Positions 38,801 to 50,700 of a stretch of 64,000 nucleotides of DNA are shown here, piece after piece. The position numbers were made by a program, and so were the translations under genes. The notes beneath the pieces are model-generated. The model ran no database searches. It worked only from the letters and a program-made list of their open reading frames with translations, and was not told the DNA's origin. This DNA is from Chaetoderma sp. LZ-2023a (Eukaryota > Mollusca > Caudofoveata > Chaetodermatida > Chaetodermatidae): positions 44,132,914 through 44,196,913 of the forward strand of contig CM067373.1 of the NCBI GenBank assembly GCA_034401795.1, in the 5' to 3' direction. Positions within the stretch are counted from its first letter, which is position 1. Each line of letters opens with the position of its first letter.

Positions 38801-41743
38801 GACTCGCTCTTAGAGGTGCTTCCTCGAAGGGTTGCATTGCTTCCCCGAAGGGGTGCTCTAAATAAGTGTTAAAACTGAAAAAAAAAAAAATTATGATGTT
38901 GCTCGGGGTGTATGCGGTGCCTGTTGCTGCCTAATGAACTGTTGTTGGCGGGTGTAAGGAAGAAACGTATGAGACAATAATTTTTAGAGATCGTTACTCT
39001 AGTCATACTGATGATCTGCAGGAAATACCATTTATTTTACTCAAACTTTATAGATTGCTTTCTTATGAGAAGTTACAGATCAAGTTAATTCAGCTGCTTT
39101 TGTCAATTTTTAACGGAGTTTTTGACTGTCAATCTCTAAAGATTTATATCACCCGGTAGGGGACATGTATTGCAAAGTACAATCAGATAATTATCTTTAC
39201 AACTACTAGCCAATATTTAGTGAGAAATAACCTTTTTCTGGTGTTTATAGAAATATTCTTTTCTGAAGTTTAACTGAAATCCGAAGTCTGGCTATAATTT
39301 GTTTTTGTACAACATACCCGCTGAGCAAGTGAGTCGAAGATGCCACTAAACAGCATCATAGTGAGTCTCTTCTCCTCCTCTGTCGCTGAACCCTGTGAAC
39401 CCCAACCACCGCTACCATAGTAACCACCACAGCGAGTGTAGTAATGCATCAATACCTGAAATCAGCAACAAACCGATTAAACAAGAGGGGGAGCATCCTT
39501 CTCAAATTAAAGTCCACAGGGGTGGGGATGGGGTAAATAAAACTAGGACTTCAATGTTTTATGGAGATTCATTTATTAATAAAATGATAATTTTACAATT
39601 TATGAGGTGAGGGTCATTCTAAAACCGTCCAAGGGGTAAATCAAAAATCAGATTGTGTCACGATGTGGAGAGAGCTACCCCTAGGATATCCCCATAGTTA
39701 AATGTGGGGAGGGGTGGAGGTGTGCTTCTAAAAGCCATCAGGTGGTGAATGAAGCTTTCCACATTTAACCATGCCCCGCCCATCTCAATGTAAGCTCCAC
39801 CCACACCACATCCGTGTTGGGATCGATCGATCTCTGAACCCCCTGACTATCAATTTCCAGAAAATTATACACATAAGCTGTTGAATATTTTGAAACTAAT
39901 TTGACTGGGCGTTGTTGCTGCCATAGGCAGCAACAACGTCCAGCTAAATTAGTTTCAAAATATTCAACAGAATGTTTATTAAATAGTAGACATACAATTC
40001 GTACAACGTGTCAGACTATTAAGCGCTAAAGACGGACTATATCGAATCATTCATGATGTAATGATTATGACGTCATTATACATGTCACCTAGTTAATTAT
40101 GACATCATATAATTGATGGATAAACTGTAAAGGTGAATTGAAAATCGGGCTTACTTACAATGTTGTGTTACCATTAGAAAGCCTGCTTCAAGTTTCATTG
40201 AGATCCATTCATCAATAAAGGAGTAGTGATTTAAAACAATAAAGGTGAGACCTCCTTCTAAAACATATCAGGGGTGAATGGAAAATAATGCTCCACCACA
40301 GTGTTCAAAGCTACTTGAGAATACACCTGCATTCATTGGTCAATTGGCTTGTGTTCTTACTGAGTGGTACAACTGCATTCATTGGCTAATGACCATGTGC
40401 TCTTACCCCGAGTGGTGCAACTGCATTCATTGGTCAATAGACTTGTGTTCTTACTGAGTGGTACAACTGCATTCATTGGCTAATGACCATGTGTTCTTAC
40501 CCTGAGTGGTGCAACTGCATTCATTGGTCAATAGACTTGTGTTCTTACCCTGAGTGGTACAACTGCATTCTCGGATAATGCTGGCACATCTACTATCAGT
40601 TTTCTCAGTAACTTGGTCATGGTGGGTGGCTGTAGTTGACTGAAGAAAAACGGCAGCAGTAAAATAATGTTACACGTAATCAATAAGAGACAGCATTGAC
40701 ATAACTCAATAAATATACAGGCGGACAGATTATTTTTTAACTCACTACTGATATCCCTGTCTCACTAAATAAATCAGCAATATATATGTCTGTATAAATA
40801 TGCTGTCTTTACTTTTGTAAATGAAAATTTTCTCTAATTCATAAACACAGAGCGAGCTTAACATTCACTAACATTTCCAATCGGAAAACAAGTTTTTTTT
40901 ATGTCAAACCAGCATGTGACAAGTTTGACAGCTAGGTTACCGTCCTAGTAGGGGCATGTTTGTTTCTAATTCTGTGTTTAATCTAGCCAGTTAAGATATA
41001 TTCAGTCATCCTACATCTCATATAGTTGATTATGACATCATGTGATGGATGGATAAACTTGGAAAGGTCCATTAGTTAGCCACTATTAACAGGTTGATTA
41101 TTATACTACTGTAGAGAGCGCACAGCATTGTTAAAAACATTTTTGTTCGGTCCCTATTCTGGTTACTGAAAAAATTTGAGTCACGGCATTGCGTATGCTG
41201 GCATGGTACTATAGACCATGGTGGTTGGATCGGGTAGTAGCCAGAAGAATGAGAAGAGCACTGAAAAACATCACTATCTACTGATAGTTGTTGACAAACT
41301 GTGTATATGAAATGAAAACATCCGCTGAACAACTGTTACTGACAGCTTGCTTCGACGCGGTAAAATGTGAAAATACCGTCAATTTGACCTCAATATTATT
41401 GTGCTCCATTCTCTTGATATACAGAAGCATGTGACCAAGTTTAGTCCCAATAGATTGAACCGATCCCGAGATATAATATATGTTGAGCCAAACCAAAAAC
41501 TTAACCGTAAAGGTATTTTTTTTACAAAGGTCAGTGACCTTCAACTTTAACCTCATGACCGCAATATCATTGTACTCCATCCACTTGATATAAGGAAACA
41601 TGTGTCCAAGTTTAGTCCCATTTGGGAGAGATGATCCTGAGATGGTTGATATATGTAATCATGTGTCCAAATATACAAGTGTGACATGCCATAGTTTTGA
41701 CTTAGTCACCATTGACAGAAAAGTAAAAAATTTGAGACAGACA

Positions 41744-41794
<51 letters not shown>

Positions 41795-44700
41795 AGGCAG
41801 GGTTATACAGGCATATACACTTTGCGAGTCACACCTAAAATTAACCCTTACAACACTAATGTCAGATTTTTTAATTTTCAAATTAAATTAAAGGATGAGC
41901 TGGTGTACATTTTTCAAAAAATTTGGTGGAAGATGGTGCTGTCGAAGACAGCAACATCGTCCACCAAAATTGTTGAAAAAGGTACACCAGATTCTTTACT
42001 ATTGACATGATAAAAGATAGACTATTGACATCAGAGTGGTAAGAGTTACGGTTTGAAAATGCATCAATAATCTACAGTAGCCAGCCATTTCAATATCCCA
42101 CATGGGAAAGAACAGGTCTTCCACACAATACAGGTCCAAGACGAAGACCTCAAAGTAAGAGGAGGCCCAAGGGGTCTGTATCGCTCACCTGCAATTATTG
42201 GCCACTGGCACAATCGAACAAAACGAGATGACCACTAGAAAAATTTACCAATCAAATTTCTGTGAAGAAGGTTTAGTCCAGTTTTATTAAAATTTGGCCA
42301 GTAGTTAATAAGCAGTCTATTGATCAATTTCTTAGAAATTTGCAGAAAATACAAGACGCAAAAGTTTGATTGATTGGAAGACGTTTTTTTACTTATCAAT
42401 TTTCCATGTACAAATTTTACTAGAGTTTCGGCCCTCCAATCATATCTCCCAAATTTCGGCCTGATCTGTTCAGTGGTTCTGGAGTTGTTTTCGTGAAAAT
42501 TAGGTCATCCAAGATGGCCGCCAAACCATTTGGCAAATTATGTTCCCTCGAACAAACTTGGTTCAGCTCTTGTCACAGATCATATTTCATGAGATTTTTA
42601 GACGTTTCTAAAGGTCAGCCAAAATCCAAGATGACCGCTGGCCAAATTGGCTGATCATCTTCCTTTGAACAAACTTGTATCCCTATGCCCTCAGGATGCT
42701 TCCTGTCAAATATACTTCAAATTGGCCCAGTGGTTCTCGAGAAGACATTTTACCATTTTGGGCGGGAAAAAGATCCAAGATGGCTGACAAACCGTTTATA
42801 CGTGTTTCAAAAATGGCAAATTTGAATTCAGAATACCTAATAAATGGCCCACGGGCCATAGTACTCACCTAGCTGGGAAGGAACTGTAAACATGTTTAGA
42901 TTAATTAATGCACAGCAAGCATCATTGGTCCATCGGGCAACCATAACTGTTGCCATAGAGAGATGGAAATGGACCGTATCATTATTGACCAATGCGTCAA
43001 TCATCCTTACCACTAATACAACAAGAGCTACACAAATGGTGCATAATACCACAACATGATGACAAATCAATCAATGAGAGCTATCAAAAGTAGACACGTC
43101 ATTCTATGAAGTTGCAACGTGATCCGCTAAACAGTCATGGAGTTATTGCCTGGAAATCAATTTTCAACATGGTTGCCATTGGCTGGAAGCCATCTTTGAT
43201 TTTGGATTAATATCGGCGATTTTGATGAGTTTCTCCTCCAGACCTACTCTAACCACCAAATACCGGTGGCTGGCGACCATCTTGGATTTCAGATCATTGT
43301 CAATTTCGAAAGAATACTTCTACAGACCCAGTCCAACCACCCTATGAAGTTTCAAAGTGATTCGATAACAGAGTTATCATGCGGAAACCGCTCTACCGCC
43401 TGCCCGGATGTCGCCATCACATAATATCCCACCAAATTATTGGTGTCCTTGACATTATTGACAAATGGGAAATGTATCATTGACCAATGGGGCAGCCATC
43501 CCTGACATTATTGACCCAACAGATGACATTTACCAAATGGATGGGTACAAAAAAAATTGGATGAGAAAATGCAAGAATATTGGTGTCATTGACACCATTT
43601 TAACAAGGTACCATTGGTAAATAGCCATGCCATCCCTGATATTATTGACCCAGCAGATGGCATTTATCAACGGGCCAATGGTCACAGTAAAAAATGTGGA
43701 TGAAGAATGCAGGAATATTGGTGTCATTTGCATTATTTACCAACGGGAAAAGTACCATTGATCAATGAGGCAGCCATTACAGACACTATTGATCAGTAGT
43801 TCAATTGTCACAACACTGACATTTACCAAAGGGGCAATGGTGAGGTCACAGTAACAAATTTGGATAGGTAAATGCAAGAACATTGACATGATTGACCAAT
43901 GGGAAGAGTACCATTAATCAATGGGGGAGCTTCCCTGACACTATTGCCATTTGATTGAAGTGTACTAAAGGAACATTTCTGAAAAATCTGTTTTAGTCCA
44001 TCACCAATTTAGGATATGTGACACAGATTATTTTCCCCATAGGGTTCAATACTTAAAATGCTTTAAAGAGCTCGAGTTATGGCACTTATTTCAAGTTGTG
44101 GCTACTTCATATTCATAGGGCGAATATATATTGCCTGAAGGAACATATCTGCTAAATTTGTTTTTAATCTATCAACAATTGACAAAAAAAGAATTTTAAC
44201 CAAAGGGTTCAATAGTTTCAATGAACCAGAGTTATGTCCCTTGTTTAAAGGTGTGGTCTCTTTATATTAATAGTCCAAATAGATGTTTGACTGATGAAAC
44301 ATATCTGCTAAATTTGATTTTAATCCATCAACAATTGACAAAACAAATGGATTTTCACCATAGGTTTCAATAGTTTAAGACTTAATGAACCAAGAGTTAT
44401 GGCCCTTGTTTAAAAACGCATGCTCTTTATATCCATTGTTCAAATAGACTGAAGGAACATATCTGCTAAATTTGATTTTAATCTATCAACAATTTGATTG
44501 AAAGTTGTTTCATCAACGATTTTCAGCCAAATTGTTATCAAAACTTTGCCTAGTAACAATTGTATTATCAGCTGATTATTTTCACAGCGATTTGACGGAA
44601 AGCTGTTGCTGCTATAGGCAGCATCAAAAAAGCATCCGCTTATGTTTCTATGAGAATTCTTAATACTTACAAGATGTACTATTATGATAATGTCTATTAT

Positions 44701-47700
44701 CTAGTCCAGTTCAAAATAAACAATTAAAAATTCCGCACTTTCCTGGTCCTGCCCATACTGTGTCCGGGAATCACCATAGCCACAGGTACCGAGTCAATTC
44801 CAAATGACAGTCAGATTCGTCTTATATTTGCCTTGACAAACAGCGAAAGCAGCTCAGCCTCACCTCAGCGGGGCGGCTAAGGTAAGGGCCATAGTACATT
44901 TGGTAAGTATTAAGGATTCTCGTAGAAACAAAAGCGGATGCTTTTTTTATTCTACTTCGAATAATACTGACCAGATGTACTATTATGATAAACTCCAGAT
45001 TTCGACAGCCAAGAAATAGCAGTGGGAGGAGGTGAGGCTCGAACCAGCACTCATCTACCATCCAACAGAGAAGGTTGTGAAGAGACTAGAACCATGGCAT
45101 ACGCTTGGGTTCTGCCATCTGACTCATAGAGTGCTAAACTTCCATGGTCTAGACCGCGCTCGCCACCTCATTTGTCCGCACAAATTCCAGAGGGCTGTCA
45201 AAACTGGGAGCAACACCCACCAGACCCGTGTCAGCCCCAAGTCTCAGCTAGGGCAGTCCAGTAGAGTGCAAAGAACCTCCTACAACTTCTAAATTTTGAA
45301 AAAAAATATCAATATATCGATTAGATTTTCAAATTAGAATGAGTCGAATGTCTGCAAAAGAATAAGATGTTCTTGTCCAGACTATTTACTTAAATAGTCT
45401 GGTATTTCGACTATAAGTAAACTTAAAATTAGTCACTTAATTAAAGCAAACACTCACCATTTTTGAGTGCTTGGACTTTCTTGTTCATCACAGGAGCTCG
45501 GCCCAATCCACGGTCGTTCTCGGGTCATGTGCATGGCCATTGTTCAGTGCAAGTGGAAGAAACTTGTGATGTGTGCGAAATAGTGGTCGGATGTAGCTTA
45601 GTTCAGATTCGATAAATTGGCGACGGCTACCGGATTAAGTGCGCTGGAGATGTCGCGAAGGTAGAAATCAGTGAATGCCGACTCGGCATGCCATTGCACT
45701 ACAGATATCACCTCCTCTAATGAGACACCCTTATAAAGGGCCGATGATGCTGCTAGTGCTCGGACCTGATCAATCTGCTTTCCTGTAGCAATTTTGTGCG
45801 ACGTCTGAATAGCATCGACTATCCAACAAGAAATGGTATCTTTCGAGGCGCACAAATGAGGAGCTTTGAGACATAACTACAGAGATTTCGGGTCATCTCT
45901 CCACTCCTCAGTACGTTTCTTATACATTTTCAGACATCTGACAGGACACCAAGCAGAAGAGTTTGGGTCATGTCTAATTAAACTTGGCAAATTGATCGGC
46001 TGTCCTGGATATTTAAGTGACTGATTCTTTGCCAGGAAACAAAGATGTGGAAGTAGTCTTAAACCTTCACCCGTGACGACAAAAAGGTCTTGTTCGGCAG
46101 AAAGCCCATGTATTTTGCTTCTCCTCAGCTGCTGCAACCAAGAAAACTGATTTAATAATTAACAGTTTAATATCTATAGATCTAATCAGTTCAAAGGGAG
46201 CATGCTCTAAAACCTGTAGAACAAGAGATAGATTCCATGCTGGGATAGGAATTGGCTGTCTAGGTCGCAGATTGCTCATTCCTTTAATAACTTCATTTAA
46301 AGTGTCATTTTCCACTCCTTCAATGGCCAGATTGGGAATGACTGAAGCTAATGCAGACTTATATGCTGCTAGGGTTGAAGGTACAAGTTTGTCAACTTCG
46401 TATAAATGACAGATAAAATCTGCTACGTGTTGAACAGATGCAGAAAATGATCGATATCTCTTCCCTTACACCACTCTGCAAATTTGTTGATTCTATAATT
46501 ATATGTTTTAGTGGTTGACCCTCTTCTGGTTGAAGCAACAAACTTCGCTGCTTGCTCAGAAAAGCCGCCCTTAATTGCACGCTGCTTGATAACATCCATG
46601 CAGTCAATTTGAACATTTCCGGTCTGTCGTGGAGATACAGACCCTTGTTCTGAGAGATTAGATCTCTTCTGTCTGGAAGAGGGATTGGATTGCAGACCAG
46701 AAGGTCCAGCAAATCCGTAAACCATGATCGGCCTGGCCAATAAGGGGCGATCAGTAGTACTTGGCACATACCCTCTCTTATCTTTGCCAGAACTTTTGGG
46801 ATGAGAATCGTTGGAGGATACGCATACGTGTACATTCCCTTCCAACTTATCGCCAGTGCGTCTACTGCTAGAGCTAGCGGGTTCGGGATCGGTGACACGT
46901 ATGTGACCATCTTTGCGTTCTGTTTTATAGCAAACAGGTCGACATTTGGCTTGCCCCAATGTTTGAATAGAACCTCCGCTACCGATTGGTTGAGCTGCCA
47001 CTCCGTTGGAGGACAAACCGTCCTTCGACTGAGAGCATCTGCTAAGATGTTCAGTCTTCCTGGAATGTGTGCTGCCCGAAGAATAACATTCCTCTCTTGG
47101 CACCACAGCAGAAGGTTCCAAATCATCATACACAACTCCGGTGATCTCGTCCCGCCTTGGCGGTTCAAATAAGACACCACTGTTGAGTTGTCTGTCCTTA
47201 CTAGGACAATCTTGTCTCGGATCAAGCGCTCGAATTTTCGAAGTGCTAATGTCACTGCTAATAATTCGAGAACATTGATATGTTTCTGCGCATTGGTCCG
47301 ATCCCATTCCCCTGACACTGACTGATCGTCCAATACCACTCCCCAACCCGTCGTTGATGCATCTGTGAAGATGGACATCTGTGGTTGAGGAGGTTGTAGA
47401 GGAACACCTCGCAGGAGATTCTGTTCTGATAACCACCACTGAAGGTGGAATATCAATGGTTCTTTTATTGGAATTCTCAGAGATAACGGATCTGTTCTCT
47501 GAGACCAGAATGACATTAGATACATCTGAATCGGCCTGCGCCTGAGTGCCATATAAGGAACCACTTTCTCCAGACTAGTAAACCCAGTATCCTGAGAAAT
47601 TGGCGCGCCATCAGAAAGGCTCCTAGAGAAACTGACTCCAGTACTGCAATCAAACTCTTGACTCGGCTCTCCGCCGGAAAAGCTACACCGTACCAGAGGT

Positions 47701-50700
47701 TGAAAAATATTTCCAGATAAACAAACTCCTGGGATGGAGTCAATTCTGATTTCTCTAGATTCACAATCCATCCTAGATCCTTTAGTAAGGCTAGGACTAC
47801 CTGAAGAGTGTTCTCAGCCCTGTCAGCACCGCTGCTACAGTCTCCATCTGAAACTTTGGAGAAAGAATAAATTTGTTCAATGGTTTGAGATTGAGAATTG
47901 GTCTCCAACATCCGGTACGTTTCGGAATGAGGAACATCATCGAATAGAAGCCTAGGGAGGCCTGATTACAGACTAGATGAATCGCGTTCTTCCACTGAAG
48001 ATATTTGATTTCTGAGCAAATGGCATCTAAACGATCGGATTCCCTTGGAATGCGAGTCCACACTGGAGTCGATGTTAACGGAACTAACGATTGACGGATG
48101 AGCCAGTCCGGTTCGTAGCCGTTTCTTAACCACTGACAGACTAAACAATCTTGCACGACCCGTTCCCATTGGCTTGAGAACAGTTGAAGTCTGCCTCCGA
48201 CGGTAGGAATCTGCACACAGCTGGCGGTCGACATTGCACGATAAGACGCTAAATCGCTTGGGTGAAGGTTCTCGACTCCCTTCGTTCCTGACGTCACCGG
48301 AACTGATTCCGCCGGAAACCCGTCAGGACCGACCTCCATGGCCGCCCCGCGGTTTCTTGGAGTATGACGCTCCAGGACCACCGCCACAACGCTCTTTATG
48401 ATAACCGCCACGACCCGAACCGCCACCCTTCCTGTCCTCCTCATACAGCCTCTTATTAGAGGACTTGTATGAGGACGAACGGCCAGGTCCCTGCGATCCG
48501 GATGCCCGATGGGAATCACGGCCAGAAGGACGGAAGGGCGATCTCTGGCGCTCCTCTGTTGCTCATGCCGATGCTGCTTGGAGGACTGCAGCGGCTGTGT
48601 CCTCTTAGTCGACTTCCACGACTTGCCGACTACTTCCTGCTCTGCAACCATTGACGCGACCTTGGATAAGGCTTGCCGTGCCGAGCCGCCGAACAAGCCT
48701 GGACCAATGAAAGGCGCAGAAGATAACGCAGCCCTCATCTCAGGTCCTGGTTCTACACAATCGAGAACCATTCTCCTATGCTCCGCCAATGATCTGGTGA
48801 TCACAGGGCCAGGCAATCCTGGGACAAGCGCATGGTATCTCGGACAACTCTGGGAGCAGCCTCTGGCACTTCCCCCACCTTCCGCGGCGCAGGTCAGCAT
48901 ACCCTGCAGGATGGTACATCCATGCGAGAGTGCAGCCATGGCTGCCCTAGCCGCATCCTCAATGAGCGTTAACTCATTAAAAGGATCCTTATTGGCCTGG
49001 GAAACTAAGGGACGAGAATGACCCTTCGATTTGCCAGCCAACGGCCTATTCAACGCCTCTCGCTCCCCGACGGAAAGCCATGGAACCCGGGCATACTGAT
49101 GGTAGGCTGGCTCAGGAAAACGGACCCTACTCCTTATCCCCTTCGGAGCCTTTGGTAATGCATAGTCTGGCTGAACCAAACGATATGCCGCAACCTCCAA
49201 CATGTCAGAAATCTGCGTGTCCAAGGGGAGCGTCGGCATGGCCGAAGAGCCACTTGACAGAGCGCTAGCCGCTCGCTCTGACATCCGTTCCATCGCCGGA
49301 TCGCTGAGATCCCTGATCCGATGCCAACCCGAAACGGCCGGTCATCCAGTCAAGGACCTGCACCCATTCAGCTCCGGTGCAAAAAGAGGACTCATCCATC
49401 AATGGACTACCGTTCTCATCTTCCTTCTCACCCTTGGGTGAGTAGGTCACCGACGATCCATGCTGAGAACTATGGCCCGCATTTCTTCCAACATGAAGCG
49501 CGTCCATAGCCCGACTACTAGCGGCACCAGTGTCCAGCGAACCGCCGGACACGGATTCACCACAGTCCATTGGCTCCAGCACGGGACCCGAGACTGCAGC
49601 CGCTTTCACTACGGTAGATGACGGAACTCCGAGAGGAGCCGTACCTAACGCCGCCGGGATGCCGCTAGGAACCGCAAAACACGGCTCCAACGACAACACG
49701 GCTCCAACGACAACGCGGGTTGAGCGAAATCTGGGTGAAAGATGCCCGACGGAACATCGACATCACCACCCGCTTGCCAAACCCGTACAAAACCTGAGGG
49801 AGATCCCAGGGATGTACCTGGTTTAGCCTTCAACGAAATATCCGGCATGCCGGAACCTTCCATAAGCAGAATATCTTCCTCCTAAGCCGTCGGCTCTTGA
49901 GCCAAGGTCGGAGAAGGGACAGGTGCTCGTCCCTCCGCAGAACTAGCCGGACCACCAAAAGGTTGCCATGCACCAGCCTGCATCGTCGGGATCGTGGACT
50001 GCAAGGACTCAAACATTGCCTTAAACTGGGCCGCCCATACGCCCAATGCCGAGTCCATTCGCTCGTTCAGACGCTCTTCCAGTCCCTTTACTGACGCCTG
50101 ATCTAGCTTGGTCGCCTTGTCCCTCGCGATCCTCTCCAAACACGCACGTCGATCACGATCGAACTATGCCACCAACTCCGACGACCACTTCGCGCACATT
50201 TCACAAGGACTTCCCACTTTGCACTTCGTGCAAGCCACACAGTCATGACCACTGAACTTGCACTTCATGAACCTGTTACACTTTTGACACAGAGTGGCCT
50301 GGTTCTTGGTCTTCTGCGAACACAGAGTAAGAATTAAAATGCTGCACATGACATACGATAACGAGCAATACTCACAATTGACTTGATTGTAAGATAGAAT
50401 TACTTAGAAACATTAACTTTCTCTAAATTAATGATAATCAAGCCTTTAGGCAGGAAATATTTGAAACTTTTTAGAGTGAAATTTAATAAACACAACTTGG
50501 AAATTAACTAACGTTAATAAAGCCAAGAAATAAATGCCGATTGCTACAAACACCCTCGACAATGAAGCGAGAGCTAAAGATCGGCATAAAACAGAGTGCA
50601 TAGACACGCCAAGCCAAAACGAAACATTAATCATGGGCGCCGCCATCTTGGCTAAGGGCGCATCCATCTTGGAAGGAACCGCGTCGCAAGAGAAATTAAC

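Noticed and set aside
45026..45195. A functional tRNA gene
   Set aside because: A-box to B-box distance is too long and no acceptor stem pairs; kept only as a possible SINE remnant.
48509..49826. Plus-strand frames over the DIRS copy B gag
   Set aside because: GC-rich complement of the gag-like region; motifs shared with copy A are on the minus strand.
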